Origin: Butyricicoccus faecihominis
GTDB lineage: Bacteria; Bacillota; Clostridia; Oscillospirales; Butyricicoccaceae
Assembly: GCF_024462775.1 (NCBI RefSeq)
Contig: NZ_JANGCE010000020.1
Location: 1 to 64,000, forward strand
DNA: 64,000 nucleotides
Direction of reading: 5' to 3'
Every line of letters begins with the position of its first letter. Positions within the stretch are counted from its first letter, which is position 1. This document shows, in pieces, positions 52,116-60,753 of this stretch. Position numbers and translations under genes: made by a program. The notes beneath the pieces are model-generated. The model was not told the origin of the DNA and ran no database searches. It saw nothing but the letters and a program-made list of their open reading frames with translations.

Positions 52116-52502
52116 ATGGGCGATCTGCTTGCCCTGTGCGGCATCGCGCTCGCCGCGATCGTGCTGACGCTGACGCTGAAAAAGGAGAGCCCCGCCATCG
52201 CCTTCCTGCTGGCGCTCACCGCGGGGCTGGTCATCCTATTTCGCGTATTCTCGGGAATGGGCGGCGCGGTGCGCGAGATCACGCAGGTGTTCGCGCAGGG
52301 CGGCATGAGCGAAACGCTTTATCTGCCGGTGATCAAAACGGTCGGCGTGGCCGTGGTCGTGCGGGTGATGGGCGCGCTCAGCCGGGACGCGGGGCAGTCC
52401 GCCCTCGCGGCAAAGCTGGAGATCGCGGGTTCGGTGCTGGCAATCGCGCTTTGCATGCCGCTTTTGCAGCAGGTGCTGAGTCTGATCGAGGAATGGATCT
52501 AA
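52116..52502 (+). CDS. spoIIIAD: Stage III sporulation protein AD
   Basis: A 128-aa membrane protein with about four helices, similar at its start to SpoIIIAC. ATG 52116 lies 2 bp after the spoIIIAC stop. TTG 52110 overlapping that stop is an alternative. Coupled translation is likely since no strong ribosome-binding site is seen. Confidence 0.92.
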   Translation: MGDLLALCGIALAAIVLTLTLKKESPAIAFLLALTAGLVILFRVFSGMGGAVREITQVFAQGGMSETLYLPVIKTVGVAVVVRVMGALSRDAGQSALAAKLEIAGSVLAIALCMPLLQQVLSLIEEWI

Positions 52503-52522
52503 AAATCCTGAAAGGAACGGAA

Positions 52523-53620
52523 ATGGGAAAAAACATATGCTTCGCTGTTCTGCTCGCGCTGCTGTTCCTTTCTCCGGCATACGCGGTGGGGGAAACGCCC
52601 GATGTGGGGCAGGACAGATTGGCGGACGCGCTGCCCGCCGAGCAGCAGGAATACTTAAACGGTATTACGCCGGATAGCGCGACCGATCTGACCGCGTCGC
52701 TTTCCGGCATGTTTGGGAACTTTGCGGAGGATGGGCAAAACGCGGTGCAAAGCGCCTTCCGCGGGCTGCTGCGCGTGGCCGGCGTGGTCGTGCTGACGGC
52801 GGTGGCGCGCGGTTTTTCCTCGGCCGCGGGCGGCGCGGCGGATTCGGCGATCGATATGGCGGGCGCGCTCGGCTGCGGCGCGATCCTGCTTACCGATTTT
52901 TCGGGCGTGCTGAGCCTGTGCCGACAGGCGCTCGAACAGATCAGCGTGTTTTCCGCGACCTTGCAGCCGGTTCTGGCGGCGGCGCTGTCGGTGGGCGGCT
53001 CTGCGGTAACGGCCACGGCGCTGCAGGTCGCCACCATGCTGGTGTTCGATCTGGTCATCCGTCTGGTGACAACGCTGCTCGTGCCCGCCGCCTGTGCTTA
53101 TCTCGCCATCACCGCTGTGGACGCGGCGACCGGCAACGGTCTGCTGCACGGGCTGGCGGACGGCATCAAAAGCCTGACGGCGGGCGCTTTAAAGCTGATC
53201 CTTACGCTGTTTATCGCCTATATCACGATCGCGGGCGGCGTTTCGGGAAGCGTGGACCGCATGGCGCTCAAAACAGCCAAATTCGCGGTGTCGGGCGCGG
53301 TGCCGGTCGTAGGCGGTATCCTGTCGGACGCGACCGAAACCATGCTCACCGGCGCGGCCCTGCTGAAAAATTCGGTCGGCGTGTTCGGCATGCTGTGCAT
53401 CACGGCAATCTGCATCGTGCCGTTTTTGCGCGCGGGCGCGTGCTACTTATTCTATCGCATCGGCGCCGCCGTGTTTTCACCGCTTTGCAGCAAAAACATG
53501 GAGGGGCTGCTCTCGGGCGTCGGCACGGGCTTCGGCCTGCTGCTCGGCATGCTTTCCACATGCAGCATGATCCTTTATTTTGAACTTGTCTACGTCATTG
53601 CGATGGTGAAGCCGGTATGA
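52523..53620 (+). CDS. spoIIIAE: Stage III sporulation protein AE
   Basis: A 365-aa protein with a signal peptide (CFAVLLALLFLSPAYA) and a polytopic membrane body with LFIAYITIAGGVSGSVDR and AVPVVGGILSDATETML. It is the putative permease-like part of the channel. ATG 52523 is chosen since AAAGGA lies 6 bp upstream and the signal peptide starts there. Confidence 0.93.
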   Translation: MGKNICFAVLLALLFLSPAYAVGETPDVGQDRLADALPAEQQEYLNGITPDSATDLTASLSGMFGNFAEDGQNAVQSAFRGLLRVAGVVVLTAVARGFSSAAGGAADSAIDMAGALGCGAILLTDFSGVLSLCRQALEQISVFSATLQPVLAAALSVGGSAVTATALQVATMLVFDLVIRLVTTLLVPAACAYLAITAVDAATGNGLLHGLADGIKSLTAGALKLILTLFIAYITIAGGVSGSVDRMALKTAKFAVSGAVPVVGGILSDATETMLTGAALLKNSVGVFGMLCITAICIVPFLRAGACYLFYRIGAAVFSPLCSKNMEGLLSGVGTGFGLLLGMLSTCSMILYFELVYVIAMVKPV

Positions 53621-54099
53621 TGGAATTATTTAGAACGATCCTGCTGCGCGTCACGCTGGCGGGCGCGGCGTCCTCGCTGGCGCTGTCGGTGGCCAAGGAT
53701 TCGGCGCTGAAAGAGATCGTGCGTATCGCGGCGGGGCTTTTGATGGCGCTTGCGCTGTTACAGCCGCTGTCCGGGCTGCGTCTGACCGATCTGGCAAGGC
53801 GGGCGGACACGGCGGCGGGGGACGTCTCGATCGCGGAATTGGAGGCGCAAAACCGACAGACGACGCTGAACGCCATGGGCGCCGCCGTGGCAAGCGCGCT
53901 GGAACAGCGCGCGTCCGAGATCGGCATCGAATGCACGGTGCTTGTCACCATGGCGACCGATGAGGACGGACTGCTGCAAACCGATCACGTGACCGTATTT
54001 TACCGCAAAAAGGACGCCGCCCGCCTTGCGGAGCTGCAAGAGCTGATTTTAAAGGAGAGCGGCGTGCCCGCGGACCGACAGGAGCTGATTGAAAAATGA
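53617..54099 (+). CDS. spoIIIAF: Stage III sporulation protein AF
   Basis: A 160-aa protein with two N-terminal helices and a soluble C-terminal domain, as expected for SpoIIIAF. It overlaps spoIIIAE and spoIIIAG by 4 bp each. Confidence 0.88.
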   Translation: MMELFRTILLRVTLAGAASSLALSVAKDSALKEIVRIAAGLLMALALLQPLSGLRLTDLARRADTAAGDVSIAELEAQNRQTTLNAMGAAVASALEQRASEIGIECTVLVTMATDEDGLLQTDHVTVFYRKKDAARLAELQELILKESGVPADRQELIEK

Positions 54100-54650
54100 A
54101 GAATATTGATTTAGCGCCGCTGCGGAAGGCGGCGGAAAAATGCCTGCCGCTGCTGAAAAAGTACCGCGCGGTGATCATTGTGCTGCTGACCGGCGTGCTG
54201 CTGCTCGCCTCCGGCGGCTGGTTCCGCGACGCCGCGGAGGTAAAAGCGCCGCCCGCCGGTACGGAACCCGCGGGCGAGGGGTTTAATCTGGCGGAGTTCC
54301 AGCAGGCGCTCAGCGATCAGCTCGGCGCGATCGAGGGAGTGGGCCGCGTTTCGCTGCTGCTCTCGCTCGATGAAACGGAAGAGGCCGTGTACGCGGTCAA
54401 CGTGCGGCAAACCAAAAACGGTACCAGCGGACAGAGCTATGAAAGCGATCTGACCGTTTTATCGGATGGCAGCTACGGCGAAACGCCTGTTACGGTCAAA
54501 AGCCTGCTGCCGACCTTTCGCGGCGCGGTGGTTTTGTGCGAAGGCGCGGATAACACCGCGGTACGCTATGCGGTGACGCAGGCGGTTTCGACAATATGCG
54601 GCGTGGGTACGGACAAAGTTACGGTTCTGAAAATGGCGGCGGAGTCATAA
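54096..54650 (+). CDS. spoIIIAG: Stage III sporulation protein AG
   Basis: A 184-aa protein with one transmembrane helix (AVIIVLLTGVLLLASGG) and an outer ring-building domain that ends VSTICGVGTDKVTVLKM. SpoIIIAG forms a large ring in the intermembrane space. Confidence 0.92.
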   Translation: MKNIDLAPLRKAAEKCLPLLKKYRAVIIVLLTGVLLLASGGWFRDAAEVKAPPAGTEPAGEGFNLAEFQQALSDQLGAIEGVGRVSLLLSLDETEEAVYAVNVRQTKNGTSGQSYESDLTVLSDGSYGETPVTVKSLLPTFRGAVVLCEGADNTAVRYAVTQAVSTICGVGTDKVTVLKMAAES

Positions 54651-54684
54651 GTCTTAGTAATGAAACACGGGAGGGCGATTTTGC

Positions 54685-55221
54685 ATGAAAAAGATCAAGA
54701 AGCGCGGGGCGGTGTACGGCGTGATCGCGCTGATGCTGTGCGTTGCGGTATACCTGAACTGGAGCCACGTCGGCGCGCCGGAGGATTTGATGGTGGCGCG
54801 GCAGACGGACGGCGCGGCGGACACGGCGGCACAGGATGGCGGGTCGGCTGAGACGAGCGCCCAGTCGGACGACTACTTTGTATCCTCGCGCCTGACGCGC
54901 GAACAGGCGAGGGACGAGGCGGTCAGCATCCTGAAGGAAACAACGGAAAGCGAAATGGCGGACGCGGAAGCAAAGGAACAGGCCGCCGCCAAGATATCGG
55001 TGCTGGCTGAAAACTCGGTGACCGAGGCACGGGTGGAAAGCCTGATCCGCGCCAAGGGCTATGTGGACGCGGTGGTCATGATCGGGGATGACAGCGTCAA
55101 CATCGTCGTCGAGCCGCCCGAGGGTGGTCTGGCCGCGACCGACGTCACCGTCATTAAAGATATCGTAATGTCCGAAACCGATATGGCGGCAGGGCAAATT
55201 AAGATCGTAGAAGCGGCCTGA
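54685..55221 (+). CDS. spoIIIAH: Stage III sporulation protein AH
   Basis: A 178-aa protein with an N-terminal anchor (GVIALMLCVAVYLNW), a low-complexity linker and a C-terminal ring domain related to YscJ/FliF (KGYVDAVVMIGDDSVNIVV). It pairs with SpoIIQ across the intermembrane space in Bacillus. It ends the spoIIIA operon. Confidence 0.94.
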   Translation: MKKIKKRGAVYGVIALMLCVAVYLNWSHVGAPEDLMVARQTDGAADTAAQDGGSAETSAQSDDYFVSSRLTREQARDEAVSILKETTESEMADAEAKEQAAAKISVLAENSVTEARVESLIRAKGYVDAVVMIGDDSVNIVVEPPEGGLAATDVTVIKDIVMSETDMAAGQIKIVEAA

Positions 55222-55236
55222 CAGACACATTTTGCT

Positions 55237-55264
55237 TTGCTTTTTGGGCAAACTGTGCTATAAT
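55237..55264 (+). promoter_or_regulatory. Promoter of the Asp23 gene
   Basis: TTGCTT at 55237-55242 and an extended -10, TGCTATAAT, with hexamer 55259-55264, are 16 bp apart. Confidence 0.7.
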
Positions 55265-55288
55265 GCCCCTAAAGGAGAGTGAGCTTTT

Positions 55289-55696
55289 ATGGCAGACCAT
55301 AAGGAATATTGGTCAACCGCGGGCGATCAGGGCACGATTAAGATATCGGAGGACGTCGTCGCTTCCATCGCTGCGCTTTCCGCATCCGACACCGAAGGCG
55401 TCAGCGGGCTGTATTCCAGCCTGACCAGCGACATCGTCAGCTTTTTAGGTAAGAAAAATTTGTCCAAGGGCGTCCGCATCGAACTGTCGGACGAGGGCAC
55501 GGTCAAGATCGAGATCAGCTTTTTGGCGCTTTTCGGCCACAATATCCGCGATGTGGCGCGGGCTGTACAGGAAAACGTCAAGGCGTCGGTCGAGTCGATG
55601 ACAGGCCTTACCGTGACCGAGGTGAACATTCACGTTGGCGGGGTCACCTTTGAAACCACCGCGGCGGCCGAATCCGAACCGGTGGAAGAAAAATAA
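55289..55696 (+). CDS. Asp23/Gls24 family envelope stress protein
   Basis: A 135-aa protein of the Asp23 family (YloU/AmaP-linked). ISEDVVASIAALSASDTEGV and VTEVNIHVGGVTF are the usual opening and closing motifs. Members are abundant, membrane-associated and linked to wall stress. It has its own promoter and terminator and is monocistronic. Confidence 0.93.
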   Translation: MADHKEYWSTAGDQGTIKISEDVVASIAALSASDTEGVSGLYSSLTSDIVSFLGKKNLSKGVRIELSDEGTVKIEISFLALFGHNIRDVARAVQENVKASVESMTGLTVTEVNIHVGGVTFETTAAAESEPVEEK

Positions 55697-55707
55697 CGCT
55701 GCTCTGG

Positions 55708-55741
55708 AAGCGCCGTATGCTGCTGCATACGGCGCTTTTTT
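55708..55741 (+). terminator. Terminator after the Asp23 gene
   Basis: A 13-bp stem AAGCGCCGTATGC with its complement and loop TGCT is followed by TTTT. It is a clear intrinsic terminator. Confidence 0.9.
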
Positions 55742-55770
55742 CGGTTGAGCGGCTGTTTCCCTTTTGTGGG

Positions 55771-55799
55771 TTGCGCCGAGAGGGAAATCGTGCTATAAA
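55771..55799 (+). promoter_or_regulatory. Promoter of the lipoprotein pair
   Basis: TTGCGC at 55771-55776 and TATAAA at 55794-55799 with an upstream TGC are 17 bp apart. Confidence 0.7.
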
Positions 55800-55822
55800 A
55801 GAGAAAAGGAGGGGAGCCGGAG

Positions 55823-56662
55823 ATGAAACGAATTTGGTTAGTGCTTACGCTTTTCGGCTTGCTTACGGGCTGCGCGGCGCAGCGGCAGGCACCCGCCGCG
55901 AATGAACGGGTGGAACCGGATCAGCCGGTGCAATACTTTGTTTGCTCAACGGATCGTTACAAAAAAAGCTGTGTGGTCTCGTCCGACGGGCGGGTTCTGG
56001 TGCCGCTGAGCGCAAAGACGAAAGAGGTCGTCCAGAATGCAAAAGGCGAGTTTTGCTATATTTTGACCTCCGAAGTGGTGGACGCTGAAAATGGGTCCGT
56101 GTCCAATGTGGAAATCTTGGATGGACAGGGAAAAGCGCTTGTAAGCGTTTCGATCCCCCTGCGTTCGTTGGATTCGGGCTGGTCAAACGGCGCTTATCCG
56201 GTCAATAAGGGCGCGCCGGCCGACCGGCTGCGCTTTTCCGTCTGGCAGGACGGCATCGTGAGTGTTTACGATGGAAAAGCGAGCGAGGTTTTGCATCTGA
56301 GCGAGAACTCGTATATTCTTGGGGGAAACGAGCACCTGATCATGGTGGAACGCGAAAGCCGCATTAAGCTGTACGATTTGGACGGCAAGCCGATCGAGAC
56401 CGAGCGGGAATATGCTTATATAGGTTACTACGGCGATGTGAACGAAGCGTCGTGCTTCGCCCTCGGATACGCGGGCAGCGATGACAGCGCGCTTTGCGAT
56501 CTGTTTTCGCCGGATGGCAAAGTGCTGCTGCGCGGTCTGCGCGATATTACCGATGTTGGGGAGGACTACGTCGTCTGCACCAGAGGGTTTTCCTGCGGTA
56601 TCATGGACCTGAAGGGCAACTGGATCGCAAAGGAAAGCATTTTCACCGGATTGGAGGATTGA
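55823..56662 (+). CDS. Lipoprotein of unknown function
   Basis: A 279-aa exported protein. The lipobox LLTGCAAQ marks it as a lipoprotein. The mature part has beta-rich repeats resembling WG or beta-propeller units, such as SSDGRVLVPLS and DLDGKPIETEREYAYIGYYG. I do not recognise a named family. It is the first gene of a two-gene unit with a phosphate-type binding protein that starts 3 bp after its stop, so a joint role is likely. Confidence 0.8.
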   Translation: MKRIWLVLTLFGLLTGCAAQRQAPAANERVEPDQPVQYFVCSTDRYKKSCVVSSDGRVLVPLSAKTKEVVQNAKGEFCYILTSEVVDAENGSVSNVEILDGQGKALVSVSIPLRSLDSGWSNGAYPVNKGAPADRLRFSVWQDGIVSVYDGKASEVLHLSENSYILGGNEHLIMVERESRIKLYDLDGKPIETEREYAYIGYYGDVNEASCFALGYAGSDDSALCDLFSPDGKVLLRGLRDITDVGEDYVVCTRGFSCGIMDLKGNWIAKESIFTGLED

Positions 56663-56665
56663 CGG

Positions 56666-57589
56666 ATGAAAAAAAGAGTTCTTGCCTGCCTGCTGCTGTT
56701 AACGCTTGCAGGGTGCGCGTCTCAAAGCCGGCCGCAGCCGCCCGCCGCAGATACGCCTCCGGCGGAACGGCCGGCGCAGTCGATCGAACCGATCCTATCG
56801 CCCGCGGATTATCCCCGCGTGGATGGCTCGACCGCAAACTTACCGATGATGGCGGCCATACGCGCCGCTGCGACCGGCGAGTCCCTCGAGCAAGCGGAGG
56901 CGATGACTACCTGCCGCAAAACACCCGAGGCATGGATGGCGCTGGCGAACGGCGAAGCCGATCTGCTGCTCGTTTACGAAGCGAGCGAGCAAACGAAAAA
57001 GCGGCTGGACGAAATCGGCAATGAACTGGTGATCACGCCGATCGGGCGCGACGCGCTCGTATTTTTGGTGAACGACGGCAATCCGGTCACCGGCCTGACG
57101 CAGGAGCAGTTGACCGATATCTATACCGGTGCCATAACAAACTGGAGCGACGTGGGCGGCGCGGGGGCGTCCATCGCCGCCTTTCAGCGGCCGGAGGCGA
57201 GCGGCAGCCAAAGTCTGTTCATGAAGCTGCTGATGCGGGACAAAAAGCCGGTTGAGGCGCCAACCGAACTGCGCCCGGAAGAAATGGGCGGATTGGTCGA
57301 TTCCATTGCCGAATACGATAATTCCGCGAACGCTTTAGGCTATTCGGTCTATTATTACGTATCGCGCATGTATGGTATGGATGGCTTACGCTTGCTCGAC
57401 GTGGACGGCGTTTCGCCGTCCAGCGAAACGATCGCCTCCGGCGCATATCCGCTCATCAATGAATATTATCTTGTTACGCGCGCCAATGAACCGGCAAACA
57501 GCCCGGCCGCAAAGCTGCGCGCCTTTATCCTGTCGGATACCGGGCGCAGCGTGATGGAGCAAGCCGGGTACGTGCCGCTGCAAGGATAA
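56666..57589 (+). CDS. PstS-like substrate-binding lipoprotein
   Basis: A 307-aa lipoprotein (LTLAGCASQ) of the type 2 periplasmic-binding fold. It has VDGSTANLPMMAAIRAAATG and LTQEQLTDIYTGAITNWSDVGG, the hallmark of PstS-type phosphate-binding proteins. QRPEASGSQSLFMKLLM also fits. No pstCAB genes are near, and the upstream partner is an unknown lipoprotein, so transport of phosphate is not certain. Confidence 0.87.
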   Translation: MKKRVLACLLLLTLAGCASQSRPQPPAADTPPAERPAQSIEPILSPADYPRVDGSTANLPMMAAIRAAATGESLEQAEAMTTCRKTPEAWMALANGEADLLLVYEASEQTKKRLDEIGNELVITPIGRDALVFLVNDGNPVTGLTQEQLTDIYTGAITNWSDVGGAGASIAAFQRPEASGSQSLFMKLLMRDKKPVEAPTELRPEEMGGLVDSIAEYDNSANALGYSVYYYVSRMYGMDGLRLLDVDGVSPSSETIASGAYPLINEYYLVTRANEPANSPAAKLRAFILSDTGRSVMEQAGYVPLQG

Positions 57590-57633
57590 TACCGCAAAGA
57601 GCCGGCCTGCGGCACGAGAAGTTTTCAAAAAGT

Positions 57634-57663
57634 ACGGCCCGGCGGAAGTTCGCCGGGCCGTTT
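57634..57663 (+). terminator. Terminator after the PstS-like gene
   Basis: An 11-bp GC-rich stem with loop GAAGTT ends in TTT. The short hairpin CAGG-AAAA-CCTG at 57674-57685 followed by CTTTTTC may help it. Confidence 0.75.
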
Positions 57664-57705
57664 GGCGTTGTTTCAGGAAAACCTGCTTTTTCTTTGTCTA
57701 TCCGC

Positions 57706-57734
57706 TTGCGTTTTTGGCGAAAATAGGATAGAAT
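57706..57734 (+). promoter_or_regulatory. Promoter of nusB
   Basis: TTGCGT at 57706-57711 and TAGAAT at 57729-57734 are 17 bp apart, 49 bp before nusB. Confidence 0.65.
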
Positions 57735-57783
57735 AAGGCGTATTCAAGTGTATTCGACATGAAACGAGGAGGAGCTTGCCACC

Positions 57784-58323
57784 GTGAGCAGAAAACAAGC
57801 AAGAGAGATCGCCCTGCACCTGATTTTTGAAATGGGGTTTCAGGATTTCAAGGCGGAAGAGGTGCTGGCCGACCGGCTGGACGAGAGCATCATGGCTTCG
57901 ATCAGCGGCGATATCGCGCTGTACGCAGGTAAGCTGGGCGAGGCGGAAACATCGTATATCCACGAGGTCGTAATCGGCGTGGCCGGTCGCCTGAGCGAAC
58001 TGGATCGGGATATCGAAGCGTTCTCACACGGCTGGAAGCTCAGCCGCCTGTCGCATATGACTATCGCCATTTTGCGGCTGGCCCTTTATGAATCGCGTTA
58101 CGTTGCCGATGTGCCGGTTGGCGCGGCCATCAATGAAGCGGTCGAACTGGCTAAGATCTACGACACCGAGGAAGCCGCCGCCTTTATCAACGGCATTTTG
58201 GGTTCGATTGTGCGCGCGGAAAACAGCGGCGACGCGCCTATGGATCAAACAGTGGCAGAGACTGCCGCGGAATCGGCCGAACCTGCGGCGCCGCAGCCGG
58301 AAGCCGCCGCATCCAATGTGTAA
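57784..58323 (+). CDS. nusB: Transcription antitermination protein NusB
   Basis: A 179-aa RNA-binding protein for rRNA antitermination. It opens SRKQAREIALHLIFEMGFQ and has LSHMTIAILRLALYE and GAAINEAVELAKIYDTEEAA. A 25-residue Ala/Glu/Pro-rich tail makes it longer than usual. Start GTG 57784 follows GGAGGAG. It overlaps the next gene by 8 bp. Confidence 0.94.
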   Translation: MSRKQAREIALHLIFEMGFQDFKAEEVLADRLDESIMASISGDIALYAGKLGEAETSYIHEVVIGVAGRLSELDRDIEAFSHGWKLSRLSHMTIAILRLALYESRYVADVPVGAAINEAVELAKIYDTEEAAAFINGILGSIVRAENSGDAPMDQTVAETAAESAEPAAPQPEAAASNV

Positions 58324-59251
58324 ACGTTTTTTGGGGGTGGATACCTCCAATTACCGCACCTCGGCTGCGATCTTTGAATCAGACACCCTTTGCTGGGTTA
58401 ACGAGGGGGAGCTGCTTACGGTGCCCGCGGGCGCGATCGGCCTGCGCCAATCGGACGCGCTGTTCCAGCACACTGTGCGTCTGCATGAAAAGATAGGCGC
58501 GCTGCCCAGAGGGCCTGTTTGCGCCGTTGGTGTCAGTACCCGGCCGCGCGCGGTCGAAGGTTCGTATATGCCCTGCTTTTTGGCAGGCGAAAGCGCCGCG
58601 CGGAGCGCGGCGCATTTGCTTTCCGTGCCGCTTTTTCCTTGTTCCCATCAGCAGGGACATATCGCGGCAGCGGCGCTGTCCGCCGGGCGGTTGGCGCTGC
58701 TGGATGCGCACTTTCTTGCGTGGCACCTGTCCGGCGGCACGACCGAGTTGCTGTTGGTGCGCCCGGGGGAGGACGGCCTGCCGGACTGTGCATGCATCGG
58801 CGGTACGACCGATCTGTCCGCGGGTCAGCTCGTCGACCGGGCGGGCGCGGCGCTCGGCTTATCCTTTCCCAGCGGAGCGGCGCTCGATCGGCTCGCGCTG
58901 GACGCCGCGCCCGAAAAGGGCGCAAAGCCGCGCGTGACGGATGGTTATTTTTCGCTTTCCGGCATGCAAAATCAGGTGGAAAGTCGGGTCCGAAAGAAGG
59001 AGCCGCCCGCGCAGATCGCGCGCTTTACACTAGAAACAGTGGCGAGCGCCGTTTGGGAAGCGACCCGGCAGGCGCGGCGGCAATACCCTTATCCCGTTTT
59101 GTGCGCGGGCGGGGTCATGGCAAGCGAAATACTGCGCGCAAGGTTTGCGGAGCAAGAGAATATCTTCTTTGCCGAACCGCGTCTTTCTGGCGATAACGCG
59201 GTCGGAGTAGCGGTATTGGCCGCCCGGCAGTATGAAAGGACAGAAAATTGA
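58316..59251 (+). CDS. TsaD/Kae1-like paralogue
   Basis: A 311-aa ASKHA-fold protein related to TsaD (tRNA threonylcarbamoyladenosine synthesis). FLGVDTSNYRTSAAIF matches the TsaD opening. SHQQGHIAA keeps the HxxxH metal pair. HLSGGTTELL replaces the usual SGGHT. SGDNAVGVA retains the late Asp. It is about 30 residues shorter than TsaD. The start overlaps nusB and the stop overlaps xseA, so it is in that operon. A true tsaD presumably lies elsewhere. The function of this variant is not known to me. Confidence 0.85.
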   Translation: MCKRFLGVDTSNYRTSAAIFESDTLCWVNEGELLTVPAGAIGLRQSDALFQHTVRLHEKIGALPRGPVCAVGVSTRPRAVEGSYMPCFLAGESAARSAAHLLSVPLFPCSHQQGHIAAAALSAGRLALLDAHFLAWHLSGGTTELLLVRPGEDGLPDCACIGGTTDLSAGQLVDRAGAALGLSFPSGAALDRLALDAAPEKGAKPRVTDGYFSLSGMQNQVESRVRKKEPPAQIARFTLETVASAVWEATRQARRQYPYPVLCAGGVMASEILRARFAEQENIFFAEPRLSGDNAVGVAVLAARQYERTEN

Positions 59252-60519
59252 GCACGGTATATTCAGTCACAAGGCTTAATAATGAGATCAAGGACCTGCT
59301 GGACGCCGTACCGGGTTACCGCAACCTTTTCGTGCAGGGCGAGATATCCAACTACAAGGCGCATTCCTCCGGCCACTATTATCTAACGCTCAAAGACGAA
59401 GGCGCGTCAATTAGCGCGGTGATGTTCCGTTCAGACGCGATGCGGCTGAAATTTCGTTTGGAAAACGGTATGAAGGTTATCGTGCGCGGGCGGGTCAGTT
59501 CGTTTCCGCGCACCGGGCAGGTGCAGCTTTATCTAAACGAGATTGTGCCGGACGGCGCGGGCGCGCTGAACTTAGCGTTTGAGCAGCTCAAAAGCAAGCT
59601 GCACGCAGAAGGGCTTTTCAATGAAGCGTACAAAAAGCCTATTCCCGCCTGTCCCTCGCATGTCGCGCTCATCACCTCGCCCACGGGCGCGGCGGTGCGC
59701 GATATGGTCCGTATTTTGGGCAGGCGCTGGCCGCTGGCCCGGGTGACGCTGTACCCTTCGTTGGTGCAGGGGCCGGGCGCGGCGCCCAGCATCTGCCGCG
59801 CGCTCGCGCTGGCCAACGCTGTGGGCGAGGCCGATGTTATTTTGTGCGGCCGCGGCGGCGGTTCCATGGAAGACCTGTGGGCTTTTAACGAAGAAGCGGT
59901 CGCCCGCGCGATCTTTGAATCGGAGATCCCTGTCATTTCGGCGGTTGGGCACGAACCCGATGTAACAATCGCGGATTTTGTAGCCGATCTGCGCGCGCCG
60001 ACGCCCTCGGGCGCGGCGGAACTGGCTGTGCCCGATCGGGCGGAGTACCGCGTGGCGCTGCGCTCGCTGGAGCTGCGGCTGCACACAGCGGGATTGCGGC
60101 ACATGCAGACCAACCGGCGGAGGCTGGACGGTTTGGCCGAGCGGCTCGCCGCGCGCACGCCGGCAAAGTATATTGATGAAAAACGCCTGCAACTGGACAG
60201 CGCGTGCGAACGCCTGCTCGGCGCGCAGGCGGCCCGCCTTGACCGGGAGCGGCAGTATGTGCGGCTATTGGGGCAAAAGCTATCGGCTGCGGGGCAGCGC
60301 GGCGTGCAAGCGCGCAGGCTGCGCTTTAGCCGTCTGGTCGCCACGCTGGATGCGATCAGCCCGCTCGGCGTTCTGGCGCGTGGCTATGCGATCGCGGAAG
60401 GGGAAAAGGGCGTTGTTGTAGATGCCGCCGCCCTTCACGCGGGCGACCGTCTGCGCGTGCGCTTTGCGAAGGGCGTGGCAACTTGCAGTGTTTTGGATAC
60501 CGAGAAGGGAGAAGCATAA
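59248..60519 (+). CDS. xseA: Exodeoxyribonuclease VII large subunit
   Basis: A 423-aa nuclease subunit with an N-terminal OB fold (NLFVQGEISNYKAHSSGHYY) and a catalytic core with ALITSPTGAAVRDM, CGRGGGSMEDLWAFNEE and SAVGHEPDVTIADFVAD. It starts at TTG 59248 overlapping the upstream stop, with AAAGGA 7 bp before. The C-terminal coiled-coil binds XseB. Confidence 0.96.
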   Translation: MSTVYSVTRLNNEIKDLLDAVPGYRNLFVQGEISNYKAHSSGHYYLTLKDEGASISAVMFRSDAMRLKFRLENGMKVIVRGRVSSFPRTGQVQLYLNEIVPDGAGALNLAFEQLKSKLHAEGLFNEAYKKPIPACPSHVALITSPTGAAVRDMVRILGRRWPLARVTLYPSLVQGPGAAPSICRALALANAVGEADVILCGRGGGSMEDLWAFNEEAVARAIFESEIPVISAVGHEPDVTIADFVADLRAPTPSGAAELAVPDRAEYRVALRSLELRLHTAGLRHMQTNRRRLDGLAERLAARTPAKYIDEKRLQLDSACERLLGAQAARLDRERQYVRLLGQKLSAAGQRGVQARRLRFSRLVATLDAISPLGVLARGYAIAEGEKGVVVDAAALHAGDRLRVRFAKGVATCSVLDTEKGEA

Positions 60520-60752
60520 TGGCGGAAAAGTCATTTGAAAGCCAGATGGAGCGCTTGGAAGAGATCGTTCGCCTGCTTGAGCGCGGCGAAGCGCCGCTGA
60601 GCGAAAGCATCAAGCTGTTCGAGGAGGGCACGAAGCTCTCCGCCGCGATGGGCAAGCTGCTGGACAAGGCCGAGCAAAAGGTGACGGTCATGCAAGAAAG
60701 CGAGCAGGGCGAACTGGTCGAAACGCCCTTTGTACCGGAGGAAGAGGTATAA
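60519..60752 (+). CDS. xseB: Exodeoxyribonuclease VII small subunit
   Basis: A 77-aa helical protein with SFESQMERLEEIVRLLERGE and LSESIKLFEEGTKL, standard for XseB. The start shares one base with the xseA stop. It forms the nuclease with XseA. Confidence 0.96.
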   Translation: MAEKSFESQMERLEEIVRLLERGEAPLSESIKLFEEGTKLSAAMGKLLDKAEQKVTVMQESEQGELVETPFVPEEEV

Positions 60753-60753
60753 T

